A DNA stretch of 64,000 nt from Ochromonas danica (Eukaryota; Sar; Chrysophyceae; Chromulinales; Chromulinaceae), in assembly GCA_015146655.1 (NCBI GenBank), contig VKHL01000117.1, forward strand, positions 1 to 64,000, in the 5' to 3' direction. A model generated the notes under the pieces. It saw only the letters and a list, made by a program, of their open reading frames with translations, was not told the DNA's origin and ran no database searches. Numbering within the stretch: the first letter of the stretch is position 1; every line of letters starts with the position of its first letter. This document shows positions 30,318-41,090 of the stretch, piece after piece. The position numbers and the translations under genes are program-made.

Positions 30318-33300
30318 TGACCTTGTCCTCTTTTCCTGCAGTCCACACTCTCTTCTTCTTTACCTGTCTTTCCATCTTCTTCTGGGATCTGAAATACTGG
30401 GCAAGTGATAGCAATGGTGTTTGTGTCAAAGGAAGCGGTGTGATGGCTCTGACCATTAGTGGCGACTACTTGGTGACCAGTGAGGCAGGATACACTCTGA
30501 CCGATCAGAGCAGTCGAGGTGATGGAGGGCCTGCGACCCAAGCTGGCTTTTCTTCTCCTCATTCGATGTGGCGAGACAGCTTAGGCAACTTATATGTGGC
30601 CGAAGCAGGGGGAGCCGGGAGTCATCTCATCCGTCGCGTGGCTGCCAATACCAATATCATCACAACCGTTGCAGGAGGTGGTATGGATGCGACCAGCGCT
30701 TTTATTTCTGCAACATCCGCCTATATTGACACTCTGTTTGGTCTCACTGGATCACCGGATGGGAAGCTGTATTATTCTGAGGAGATGGGATGTCGTGTGC
30801 GTGTCGTGACGAGCACTGGTGTCATTATGAATCTGGCGGGAAGTTATCGAGTGTGTTCTTATTCAGGTGATGGTGGATCTGCGACATCTGCCACCATGAA
30901 TGTACCTCGTGGCATAGTTTACTATGGTGGATCATCTCCAACAATAATAATCGCCGAAATGAAGAGTAACAAAATTAGAATGGTGACTCTCAGTACTGGC
31001 GTGATTCAGACGGTTTCCGGTTCTTTCCCGACTTTCCCTAGCAACTTGTGGATAAATGCAGGTGGGTGGTTGTTTGTTAGTGGATTGGAATGCTTTGTTG
31101 CTAAAGTCAATCCATCCACGGGAATGGGAAGTTCACTTGTGGGTGGTGCAGGCAGCACTTGCTCATCAACAGGTGATGGTGGTGCTGTCTCTTCTGCCAC
31201 TGTCTACTATCCACAGGGTATTTGTGGAGATACTTCAGGCAATCTCTACATCATGCAACAGCAATATGGCGGGAGGCAGATTGATACATCCTCGAAGATC
31301 AGCACTTTCGTGGGAGGAAGTGGTGTGAGTAATAGTATAATGCTGGCTCATGGCCAGCCTGCGATACAGACTCGTGTGGGAACATCCTTTGGCTGTGTGG
31401 TGGATGGAGTGGGGAATGTGTTTATCAGCGATTGTGACAATAGTGTGATTTGGAAGCTGCCTTATTTCTCTGGTAATACGAGCAGCAGCAACACGAAGAA
31501 GATCGAGGTGGTGGTGGGTTATGTGAACGGTGTGGTTGTGAATGCGTCCCACACTCCCTTATCCACCCTAACAGGTCTGTGGAGTAGCAGCTCTACGAAT
31601 TCTCTCTATCTTGCCGAATACAACAAGCATCGCGTCCATAAGGTCGATCTCTCGACTCAGCACATGTCGGTCTATGCCGGTACGGGAGTGGGAGGCTATA
31701 GTGTGGATGGTGTGTCTGCTTCAATCAGCCAGCTGAATTTGCCTATATCTCTTTGTGGGGATAGTGTGGGCAACCTGTACATTGCAGAGTATGGTAGCCA
31801 CCGCGTGAGGCAAGTTCTCTCATCCAATGGGCGGATTTCGACCATTGCAGGGACTTCCTCTGGTTGTTCCCAGGTTTGGAGCTACTCTGGACCAGTTACA
31901 TCTGCCTCGCTGTGTTCTCCTCGAGCCATAGCGATTGATAAGACTGGTGATAACTTGTACATCTATGATAGCCTGTACATTGTGCGTCGACTGGTGGTAT
32001 CGACAGGTATGATCTCGACAGTGATAGGGAAAGGCAGTTCAGGATATACTGCGAATTCTGCTCTGTATGGTGTGAGTGCATTGGGAGTCGTGAATGGTCT
32101 GTGGAAAGACAGCACTGACCTTCTATACATTGCTGACAGCACCTACTATGCTATTCGAGTTGCCAATTTCACTTCCAATACTCTGACAACTCTAGCAGGT
32201 GGTTATGGATTCGGCTATTCGGGTGAGGGAGTTCTGGCTTCTTCATCTGCTATGTCCCTTCCATTGGGGGTTTGTGCAGATGGGAGTGGCAACGTATTTG
32301 TTCCAGGCTCTGGCACGAATCGTCTCCAAGTTGTCCGCGCTTCTGATAAGAAGTTCGTTACCTTTGTTGGCAATGGCAGTGATGGTGCGTCTGCTGAGTA
32401 TACGATGGCGACGAGGACTTTCTATGAGAATGGTCAAAGCTGCATGGTGACAGGCAATGGGCTGGTTTATTCAGAATCGTTGATGATGGGATACTTTTCA
32501 CCATTCTATCCAGTTTATGTCATTCCAGCTTTCAATAATGGTTGGACGGGTAATATCTCTGGACCCATTTGGTTCGCACCTTTAAATTCCTATAGTATGC
32601 GCAATGACTTTTCAACGAAAAGGTTTCAAAAAGTAATATTTGTTGCAGTGGCTTATAATGCCCGAGTAAATGCTTATTGCGACGATAGTTGTTCAATCTA
32701 CATCAATTCTAATTTTGTGCTAAGTAGTAATGGGGCAACGAGTACCACCACTGTTGGTTTCAACAGAGGTTGGAATCGGATTTATGTCGATGCAACCAAT
32801 ACGGGGTTGGATGGATTTTTGTCGTTGGTTGCTATTCATACAACAACGGGAATGGTAATGTGGAGAACAGACCCAACCTGGGTATGGAGTGAGACGAGCG
32901 CAACTCAAAACATCTTGATCAGTCCGAGCGAGTTTAATCGCATTAGAAATGCTGTGGGTGTCTTCCCCTCGAGTCAGCCTTCTTCCCAACCCAGTGGTCA
33001 ACCCAGCTCTCAGCCCTCTAGCCAGCCTAGTGGACAACCAACAGGAAGTCCAGTGGGACATCCCACTGCTCGGCCAACTACCCAACCTTCAAGCCATCCC
33101 AGTAGAGCTCCCAGTGGTCAACCAACAGCAAATCCAACCAATCAGCCGAGCAGCAGGCCGAGCAGTCAACCCACATCTCAACCCAGTAATCAACCCAGCT
33201 CTCAGCCAACGAGACAGCCTTCTTCCCAACCTTCATCTCAACCCAGCACAAGTCCTACAGGGCAACCAACTACTTTACCAAGTGATCATCCCACCTCCCA

Positions 33301-36300
33301 ACCCACCACACAATCCTCTGATCAACCAAGTTCTCAGCCTTCAGGCCAGCCCAGTGCTAGGCCAATATCTTACCCTTCATCTCAACCCAGTGGTCAACCC
33401 AGCTCTCAGCCAACAAGTCAACCTTCTTCCCAACCTTCATCTCAACCCAGCACAAGTCCTTCAGGTTTACCGACTTCCTACCCAAGTGGTCAACCCACCT
33501 CCCTACCCAGCTCTGAACCCTCTGTTCAGCCAAGTTCTCAGCCTACAGGTCAGCCAAGCGCTAGGCCAACATCTTATCCTTCTTCCAAACCCACATTTCA
33601 ACCCAGCTCTCAGCCAACGAGACAGCCTTCTTCCCAACCAACCTCACAACCCAGTGTAAGTCCTACAGGGCAACCAACTACCTACCCAAGTGGTCAACCC
33701 ACCACACAACCCACCACACAACCCTCTGTTCAACCAAGTTCTCAGCCTTCAAGTCAGCCCAGTGCTAGGCCAACATCTTACCCTTCTTCCCAACCTTCAT
33801 CTCGACCCAGTGGTCAGCCTTCTGATCGGCCTAGTGGATCCCCAAGCTACAGGCCTTCAGGTGTGCCGAGCAGTGGACCGAGCCAGCGACCTTCTGGTAA
33901 ACCCACTTCAAGGCCCAGTATGCAACCTAGCTCTCAACCTTCACAACAACCATCCTCGGTGCCTTCTTCGAAGCCAAGTGGTCAACCTTCTGCGGCGCCG
34001 AGCAAGCGGCCTATGGCATGTCCCACTGCTGATCCCAGCAGTTCTCCTAGTGGACAGCCCAGTCGCCAACCATCAAGCTGTCCATCTGCTCAACCTTCGC
34101 AGCAGCCAACGAGTCAACCCTCAACTACACCAAGTGTACATCCTTCCACCGCTCCTTCTGGCCAGCCATCTTCGAAACCAACTGCTCAACCTTCTTCTAA
34201 GCCATCTGATAAGCCCACGTGTAGACCTTCAAGCAGCCAACCAAGTCGGCAACCCACCTCCCAGCCTTCGGGCCAGCCTTCAGGCCAACCTAGCAGTCGA
34301 CCTAGCTCTTCACCAACAGGGCAGCCGTCATCGCAGCCATCTGAAAAACCGAGCTCAGTTCCAACGAGACAACCGACATCTCATCCTACAGGATTGATAG
34401 GGTCATCTGTGACAACAGTGGTTCCTTCAAATAGTAGCACGGCAACAGTCAATGTGTCAGGGCAATCAGTTCAAATCGGTGGGATGAGCTCTTCTTCTAC
34501 GGCGACAGTGACGGTGACAACTGTGTCTTCATCATCGTCTAATTCCAATGCCAGTGCCTTAGCCTCGGTGTTGAAGTCACCCGTGGTAACGGTGACGGTG
34601 TCGAATTCCTCCAGTGGTGCCGCGTTCACTGCCACTATTGTAGTATCCTCATCTGCATCTTCTAAGAATAGTTCGTCAGTGACTATCTTCACCCATAATT
34701 GCACTACCCAAAAGAAAGAGCAGGTCATATTCAATTGCTCGGATGCAAATGTGCTGTACAACTTGACTTGTTCCGGCAAGGCAGCAGCAAAGGTAGAACA
34801 GCAGTGTCCAGTTTCCCAGCTCCAATGCAGCGTGATCGATATGAACACCTACAGGGTGATGGACAGTAACTATTGCACAGTGGTCTCATCATCTGGTTCG
34901 AACGTGGTTTGCAAATGCGGCTTCAGCAATAGCAATAGCAGCAGTAGTACCTCCCCTCCTTCATCATCGCCCACTTCGGCCAGTTCGGTGAGTGTGGCAG
35001 TGACGTCTAACTATGTGACGGGTGACTTTTCGGCGACAGTGTCAGTGGCTGGAAGCATGTCTTCGGCAACAGTGGAAGACACGACCTCGGTATTGGCAAC
35101 GTTTGGAGGTCTGTGGCTGATGTGCATCTTGTTGATGGCGAGTTTCTTTTTGCCTGTGGACTTGTTCGGGTGGCCATCCGTGGAAGTGGTCAAGGTGATG
35201 GGCACCATGTTTTCATCGATGAGAGGAAGGAGATGGGTGGTGACGCCCTTGAATGAAGGAGGGAGAAGTGAGCGAGAGAAGTTGAGAGAAGAATGGAGGC
35301 GGTATGTCAAGACAGTCCTGCCCAAAGTCTATCATCCTGTTGGTTGGCTAAATCGATTGTGGAGTGAGCTGTGTGGTGATCATGAGTATTTGAAGCTCAT
35401 GGTGTCAGTAGTTGGGTGGCATGGTCGAGGAGGAAGAGGAAAAGGCGGAGACAAAGAAAAGAGAAGGGAGCCGGATAGTAAGCACCAATCAAAGCCAGGG
35501 AGGGGTAGGAAGGAAGGAAGTGAAGGATGGGAGAAAGCATTTGATGTGATGAAGTTGCTTGTATCCTTCACACTGTCTTGCTTTTTGCTGGCATGGTTGT
35601 ATGACTTGCAATACCCAGATGATGATGGATCCTGTCAGCAGCATGTGACGGAAGCATCTTGTTTGCTGAGGAAATCTCCTTTGGATTCGAGCCAAGCCTA
35701 CTGTTCGTGGACTCCAGCTGAAGCTGTGAGTGCAGGTACATTAGTAGAGTCGAAACATACAACAGTGTTATCCACAACATCCATATCATCGACTTTGACA
35801 GACGAAGAGTTGCATAAGCAGTGTCAGTATTCCGAGCCAAACGCATCTTTGTTGGCCACCCTGTTGGTCACTGTGATTGTGTCGTTCATTTCAGCGGTAG
35901 TAACAAAGATGGTGTCTGCATTGATTTCGATGGTGACAGCTCCCAGTGTGGAGGCAGACAATGAAGATAGGGAGAGAGGGAAAAGGAAGCAGAAAGGTGC
36001 ATTATGGTGGACATTGAGTTTGTACTTCTTGGGTGAGTTGGTTGGTATGGACTTACTTGGTCGTGTGGCGGAGTGCAGGGTTTCCGAGATGTTATCAGAA
36101 TCACGAGCCGCATTCCTTGATCGATTGAATGAAGTGGAAGAGGTTGACAAGATGTGGAAACGCCGAGTGAGGGAAGGATCTATTCAGGGTGATGCGAAGA
36201 ACGATTCTTTGGATGTGAGAGAAGAAGAACCTGAATGCAGTCAAGTGGAATCCAATGGAGGAAGTTGCTTTGGCTTGCCGTTGCTTCCATTAATGCGAGG

Positions 36301-38038
36301 GATTAAGGAAGAGAAAGCAGGTGTGTCCAAGGTGTTCATATCTTTGAAAAGCCATGGGGAGATGCAGCACAAGCTGTTGCACCATGCAGAGGATTCAAAT
36401 GGCAAAGCAGCGACCTTGCTGCATGCTTACCTGTACCATATTGTTTATCAGCGTGACAAAGAAGCCGCAAGAATCTTGTGGCAAACGATATGGAAGAGCT
36501 ACCGACTACCACCTCCGAGAGTGCCAAAAGCAGTTCAATGGATGTTTGGTCTCTTGGTAATGATGTCAGTTATGGGAGCATTGTTCTTCATTTTCTTGAA
36601 AGGTCTGAATCGTGGCAAGGTGTGGCAAAGTAATTTCTTGCAGGCATGTTGCATTCAGTGGGCGATGGATGTGGTGTTCGTATCGACGGTGGAGATCCTG
36701 TGGGTAGATTTCGGTTTCCCAGGGTTGGTTTATGAGGAGGTGTTATTGGGAGGGTACGCGGAGTTGGTGAAGGTGGTGGATGAGGTGATATGGGTATGTG
36801 TGAAGAGAACAGGAAGAAGACGAGTGAAGAAGAGAGATCAAGAGAGTGTACCTGTTTTCATGGAGAATCTGTTGAGACAACAGGTGTGTGAAGGCATTCC
36901 CGAAGCAAGGATGATAGCGTTGGCGTTGGGTGATAGCGGAGCTAAGGCTGAGGCTGAGGCTGAGGCAGACAGAGAAGGAAGAGAGAATGGAGATAATCAA
37001 ATGATTGTCCACAAGGAAGAAGTTAGGTCTCCTGTAAGAATAGTTCCTGTTTCGTGTGAACAAACATGGTATGGAAAGCGCGGCATGTCTGCATCAATAG
37101 TTCCGACCATTTCTCTATCTGCATCGAAGAAGTGGTGGGAGAAGAGGAGAGGTTCAGTGATGCCAGATCCTGGAATACCTGTGGAGGGAGACAGAGAGGG
37201 AGAAGGAGACAAGAGAGGAAGATCATCAGTGTGGTTTTGGCTGTTGACAAGACTGTCCATGTCACAACAACGGTTGTTAGTTCGTTTCTTTGCACCCATC
37301 GTGTTGGCAGGAGTGATTTTGGCATGGTCTGAGCTGAAGCAGAAGGACAAGATGTTGGAGTCCATGTATGAGGCCTTCATGGTGTTGTTGATTCTATTTC
37401 TGACCTCGGTGTCGGTGGGCATGTCTGTCTACAGCCAATACAAGGCGTTGTCATCGTATCGGTTGTCTCGAGCAACGATTGAGTCTGCACTTATGGCTGA
37501 ATGGGTGGGTGAGGATGAAGAGAAGGAGAAAGAGGAAGATGATGTGCGGGAGGAAGGTGATGGTGTTGGTGGGAAACAGGGTTGGGGAGAAGGAGAGGCC
37601 AGTACTCACTATGGTCATGATCAGAGGGTGAGGAGGGAGGATGGAGAAGAGGAAGGAGAGAAGGAGAAAGACTGTTTGTTAAATGAGAAGCATAATGGCG
37701 GTGATGATTATAATAGTGAGGAGTCTGAAGAGGAGGAGGAGGACTTGTATAATCTACACAAGCAGAGGAGAGGAGGAGAAGGCAATCTGTGGAGTGAAGC
37801 GAGCATTAGCTTGTCCAGCCACAGCGACTATAGCAGCATGTCAAGTGATATGATTGATAATGCACCTCCTTGGATTGACACAAGCGATGGTGAAGATTCC
37901 TGTTCATCCTATTCCACGAGTGACATTGCTACACGTCCCTATTATAAAGGTTTGGCTAAGTTGTTGTCTGACTCAGAGATGTCAGAGAGTAAAAGTGGAA
38001 GTATTAGTAGTAGCAACAGCTATGAGGACGAGAACTAG
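30314..38038 (+). CDS. Gene D: giant NHL-propeller/PT-stalk polycystin-like protein, mosaic of B body and C tail
   Basis: A single exon of 2,574 residues. Layout as in B: leader, NHL propeller (about 45-720), second domain (about 735-880), shorter stalk (about 885-1360), GPS-like Cys cluster ending CKC, about seven membrane segments with LYDLQYPDDDGSC, acidic tail. Compared with B: the middle propeller blades and the whole 34400-37500 membrane half are almost identical; blades 2-4 (about 30680-31340) and the second domain (about 32480-32930) are clearly diverged; the stalk is about half as long. After the last membrane segment D switches to a tail (EKEKD..LLNEK, EEEEDLYNLHKQRRGG, YKGLA.LLSDS) matching gene C, not B. 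So D is a chimera. Start: ATG conserved with A and B. Function is inferred only: a large surface receptor or adhesion protein. Confidence 0.87.
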   Translation: MMTLSSFPAVHTLFFFTCLSIFFWDLKYWASDSNGVCVKGSGVMALTISGDYLVTSEAGYTLTDQSSRGDGGPATQAGFSSPHSMWRDSLGNLYVAEAGGAGSHLIRRVAANTNIITTVAGGGMDATSAFISATSAYIDTLFGLTGSPDGKLYYSEEMGCRVRVVTSTGVIMNLAGSYRVCSYSGDGGSATSATMNVPRGIVYYGGSSPTIIIAEMKSNKIRMVTLSTGVIQTVSGSFPTFPSNLWINAGGWLFVSGLECFVAKVNPSTGMGSSLVGGAGSTCSSTGDGGAVSSATVYYPQGICGDTSGNLYIMQQQYGGRQIDTSSKISTFVGGSGVSNSIMLAHGQPAIQTRVGTSFGCVVDGVGNVFISDCDNSVIWKLPYFSGNTSSSNTKKIEVVVGYVNGVVVNASHTPLSTLTGLWSSSSTNSLYLAEYNKHRVHKVDLSTQHMSVYAGTGVGGYSVDGVSASISQLNLPISLCGDSVGNLYIAEYGSHRVRQVLSSNGRISTIAGTSSGCSQVWSYSGPVTSASLCSPRAIAIDKTGDNLYIYDSLYIVRRLVVSTGMISTVIGKGSSGYTANSALYGVSALGVVNGLWKDSTDLLYIADSTYYAIRVANFTSNTLTTLAGGYGFGYSGEGVLASSSAMSLPLGVCADGSGNVFVPGSGTNRLQVVRASDKKFVTFVGNGSDGASAEYTMATRTFYENGQSCMVTGNGLVYSESLMMGYFSPFYPVYVIPAFNNGWTGNISGPIWFAPLNSYSMRNDFSTKRFQKVIFVAVAYNARVNAYCDDSCSIYINSNFVLSSNGATSTTTVGFNRGWNRIYVDATNTGLDGFLSLVAIHTTTGMVMWRTDPTWVWSETSATQNILISPSEFNRIRNAVGVFPSSQPSSQPSGQPSSQPSSQPSGQPTGSPVGHPTARPTTQPSSHPSRAPSGQPTANPTNQPSSRPSSQPTSQPSNQPSSQPTRQPSSQPSSQPSTSPTGQPTTLPSDHPTSQPTTQSSDQPSSQPSGQPSARPISYPSSQPSGQPSSQPTSQPSSQPSSQPSTSPSGLPTSYPSGQPTSLPSSEPSVQPSSQPTGQPSARPTSYPSSKPTFQPSSQPTRQPSSQPTSQPSVSPTGQPTTYPSGQPTTQPTTQPSVQPSSQPSSQPSARPTSYPSSQPSSRPSGQPSDRPSGSPSYRPSGVPSSGPSQRPSGKPTSRPSMQPSSQPSQQPSSVPSSKPSGQPSAAPSKRPMACPTADPSSSPSGQPSRQPSSCPSAQPSQQPTSQPSTTPSVHPSTAPSGQPSSKPTAQPSSKPSDKPTCRPSSSQPSRQPTSQPSGQPSGQPSSRPSSSPTGQPSSQPSEKPSSVPTRQPTSHPTGLIGSSVTTVVPSNSSTATVNVSGQSVQIGGMSSSSTATVTVTTVSSSSSNSNASALASVLKSPVVTVTVSNSSSGAAFTATIVVSSSASSKNSSSVTIFTHNCTTQKKEQVIFNCSDANVLYNLTCSGKAAAKVEQQCPVSQLQCSVIDMNTYRVMDSNYCTVVSSSGSNVVCKCGFSNSNSSSSTSPPSSSPTSASSVSVAVTSNYVTGDFSATVSVAGSMSSATVEDTTSVLATFGGLWLMCILLMASFFLPVDLFGWPSVEVVKVMGTMFSSMRGRRWVVTPLNEGGRSEREKLREEWRRYVKTVLPKVYHPVGWLNRLWSELCGDHEYLKLMVSVVGWHGRGGRGKGGDKEKRREPDSKHQSKPGRGRKEGSEGWEKAFDVMKLLVSFTLSCFLLAWLYDLQYPDDDGSCQQHVTEASCLLRKSPLDSSQAYCSWTPAEAVSAGTLVESKHTTVLSTTSISSTLTDEELHKQCQYSEPNASLLATLLVTVIVSFISAVVTKMVSALISMVTAPSVEADNEDRERGKRKQKGALWWTLSLYFLGELVGMDLLGRVAECRVSEMLSESRAAFLDRLNEVEEVDKMWKRRVREGSIQGDAKNDSLDVREEEPECSQVESNGGSCFGLPLLPLMRGIKEEKAGVSKVFISLKSHGEMQHKLLHHAEDSNGKAATLLHAYLYHIVYQRDKEAARILWQTIWKSYRLPPPRVPKAVQWMFGLLVMMSVMGALFFIFLKGLNRGKVWQSNFLQACCIQWAMDVVFVSTVEILWVDFGFPGLVYEEVLLGGYAELVKVVDEVIWVCVKRTGRRRVKKRDQESVPVFMENLLRQQVCEGIPEARMIALALGDSGAKAEAEAEADREGRENGDNQMIVHKEEVRSPVRIVPVSCEQTWYGKRGMSASIVPTISLSASKKWWEKRRGSVMPDPGIPVEGDREGEGDKRGRSSVWFWLLTRLSMSQQRLLVRFFAPIVLAGVILAWSELKQKDKMLESMYEAFMVLLILFLTSVSVGMSVYSQYKALSSYRLSRATIESALMAEWVGEDEEKEKEEDDVREEGDGVGGKQGWGEGEASTHYGHDQRVRREDGEEEGEKEKDCLLNEKHNGGDDYNSEESEEEEEDLYNLHKQRRGGEGNLWSEASISLSSHSDYSSMSSDMIDNAPPWIDTSDGEDSCSSYSTSDIATRPYYKGLAKLLSDSEMSESKSGSISSSNSYEDEN
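32965..34395 (+). repeat. PT-stalk repeat of gene D (about 119 units)
   Basis: A 12-base period tract. Its outer half has several copies of an element containing PSTSPTGQPTTYPSGQPT; its inner half (about 33830-34395) matches the inner B stalk. It is about 1.3 kb shorter than the B stalk. Confidence 0.9.
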
Positions 38039-39319
38039 CAACATAAGGAGTTAGTAAGAGCTATTGGCAAACAGACTACCTTCTTTTTTGTGACATGCTT
38101 CCTCGTTTGTCTCAATTTTGTTCTTTGTTGTGTGCAAGGGTCATTTATTGTTTTGGCTATTTGGATTCTTATTCATATTGCTATGCTATTCCATTCCTAT
38201 TCGCTCGAAAAGGTTTCTGTTATAATTCGTGTTGTTTTCCAATTTTGTCCAACAGCACTTCTGTTAGTCTAGCATCGAATGGATGTGAGCGTGTTTTGTA
38301 CTCGATCATGACGACGTGGCGATTAAAGTTGATCGAACAATTAAGGGAGGAAGTGTTGTCTGGATGCTCACTTTCTCCTTTCTGTCTTGACTTTTCCCCG
38401 ACGCGGGTCTGTTCGTGTTCTCTCGTTCCAAGTACCGTGTTGCAAGATACACCATTTACTAACACACTTAACGATAGGAAGGCAGAGATAGTGTGTTTGA
38501 TTGTTTGTTGGACTGTGTGATGATCAATAAATGAATGTCTTGTTGTCCATTACTCTGTTACATTGACAACTGACGAGAGGGTTCATATTTCGTATTTGTT
38601 TAGTACTCGATGAGAAAGACAATGAATGATCTTTTAAGATAATGACCCTGGAGTTTTGAATGAATGAATGTGTTGATTTATGACTAACGATGTATGGGCT
38701 TTGGATCACAAGTACAATGTGATGGCTCTGCTTCTTAGGAGAATTATGCAATGAGTTGTGAAATAGTGAATATACTTTGATACTTAAAGTATCCTTATTC
38801 TCGCAACATTTCAATCTGAGGGACAAAAGATATGTATCCACTAACGCTGCAAGAAGAAGAAAAGGTAAAAGGAGGCATGCTGGGTTTGAGTTTAAAATGG
38901 TTAGGTTTTGGAAAGAAATCCACAGAACCCCTTTTTTTGCCCAAGATACACCATTTACTAACACACTTAATCATAAGAAAGTGTGTTTGATTGTTTGTTG
39001 AACTGTGTGATGATCAATAAATGAATGTCTAGTTGTCCATTACTGTTACATTGACTACTTGCAGGAGGCTTGCAGTATAACCTGCAATGCTTAATACATT
39101 CATGCATTAGCATATATGTCCTAGTAGTAAAGCGTTTGCAAATAATTTTCACAATTCAAGAATAAAACTGTGTGATAGTCAGAGTTAACTATAGTAATCA
39201 AATAACATGATGACATTGCTTTCAAGGAAAATCCTTGTCTGTATTTTATTCCATGGAGTCCATGGATTCCACTCTACTAGGAGTTCTTCTATCCATCCAT
39301 GTAACATTGCTTCTCAGTA
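38039..39319. repeat. Intergenic repeats downstream of gene D
   Basis: A stretch of about 115 bases at 38446-38570 recurs at 38940-39055 in the same direction (CAAGATACACCATTTACTAA... to ...ATGTCTTGTTGTCCATTAC), about 490 bases apart, each with an AATAAA. Another stretch at about 38794-38870 recurs at about 42332-42405. A CCATGGAGTCCATGGA palindrome lies near 39252. No gene is supported. Confidence 0.65.
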
Positions 39320-41090
39320 TCAATCAAATCCATCTGCATCTGGGACGAAGCCCCAACTCATGGGATGAAGCAGACGAAGTCCGAAACCCAGTAAGTTAGT
39401 ATTTATCTCCTCCTCCGTAGGGTATGTCCAACCACGCGAATCAGGAGTCTTGATGGTTGTCCCGCCACGGATAAACCACCTTCGTGCAATATGCTGGATG
39501 TCCACTGAATGGCGAGGGTGCCCACGGCTCAGCTTGCACTGGAAGCCGTGAATTGTGGGTGCCTTTTGTTGTCCTGCAAGTCGCTTCAGTGATCTGTAAC
39601 TGACAAATCCATCGAAATCAGGGAACCGGGAATAGGCAAGCAGGAAGAGGTAAACGGTCTTCGCCTCCTGCGTCGATTCCTGGATGTACGTCACTGCTTG
39701 GACAATATCCGTTACTTCTGAAGGAATCGTGATCACCCTCACGTCGTCCACGCCGTTTGTTGCGATATTAAACGGCCCTCTCGAAAGGTCGCCACCAGCA
39801 GTTAGCTTGCAGTGCTTGGCCGCTAAACTGCGAATGTAGATGGAGAACACAACCACGAGCTCCCAGTCTCGCCCGGTTTCCACAGTCTCGGCGCTGGCCA
39901 TCAGAGAGTCATAAAGTGCGACGCCGTCATTCTCTCCCAGGAACTGCAGGATGATCGGAATGTATGGCAACGGAAAGCGCAACCGCTCTTGTGGATTTAC
40001 CGGAGTCGAGAACACTTCAAAGAAAGCTCCACAATGGCTGCCATGGATGACCGCGGACAGAAAAACATCCAGCAGCGTCGCCCTGTTGCTTGCAAGGTAC
40101 ACTTTCTCCACGTGACTGCCTCGTCCTCCTCCTCCCAGCTGCCGACTCACCACGTCGTCGAATCTCTCTTGGAAGGTCATCTACCTCGAGCTGGGCTTGC
40201 TCATAACATACAAGAGCGATGGAATGCCCACGGCGAGTGTGATCTTCAGGTCTGTGACGTTGTCTTGAAGCATCCTCTGCAATTCTTCGCGATCCGTGCA
40301 AAAAGGAAGAGGGAGAGTACAAATAGTCCGCCCAGAAGTACCAGAAGTAGTAGAAGTAGTGGAAGAATCAACATGGAACTTAACGTGAGAGGAGAAGATG
40401 AGAAAACGTCCTTTCTTGTCCAAAAACTGCTTGGTGAGGAAGGATGAAGTGTCCGGGTCGAGAGGCACCCCCAACTTGTTTAACTCGTCGATGAGTAGAA
40501 TGACCGCTCTTCCTTGCTCATTGATCTTCTGCAAGTAGCGCAAGAGATCTGCTTCCTCGCACTGAAACAACGTGTCTCTGTCCGTGACGTCGTCTGGGTC
40601 CACCATTTGATACGCGATGAGTCGAACGAGCGCTTGGAGCCACGACTCACCTTCGCGGGGATGAAAGCCTGTGTTGGTACTGATCGTGATGACGTAGTAT
40701 TCCCTGTTTCAAATAGTGATCATTAGCAAAAAGATAGGTATGCTTATTCATGGATAGCTTACCCAGATTCACTCAGTTTCTTGATATTAAATCAATCAAC
40801 GTCGTCTTCCCACCGCGATACACACGAGAAATAATGATCGGTGGAACTCGCACAACTTCATCCTTCAAATCCGCGACGATATCGACAGCGGTGTTTATCG
40901 CATTGTCGACATCTACCAACCTGTCACGTGGACAATCGCCACCAGTCATCAGAAATGGGCACAATGCATCGAGAGATCGCCAACGACGTTGATTCGGAAT
41001 ATTGATCAAGCCAGACGCTGTGACGGACAGCCATGTGGAGACGGCGGAAGGCACCGGAAAACGAACAAAACATAAGAACCAAAAGCTCAC
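39320..41090 (-). pseudogene. Broken Crinkler/RHS-type effector (toxin-like) gene
   Basis: Three consecutive minus-strand open stretches carry the parts of the Crinkler/RHS family in order: a P-loop NTPase beginning, an acidic Walker B-like segment, and a C-terminal region resembling the family's restriction-endonuclease-like domain. Known: these families occur widely in oomycetes, chytrids and other eukaryotes, often beside repeats. The copy looks broken, with about two breaks in addition to a probable intron; since most of its length is still open it is probably not very old. Family assignment is by motif order only. Confidence 0.5.

Noticed and set aside
32949-34397. Two plus-strand alternative frames of about 235 codons over the D stalk
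   Set aside because: Alternative frame of the stalk repeat within gene D.
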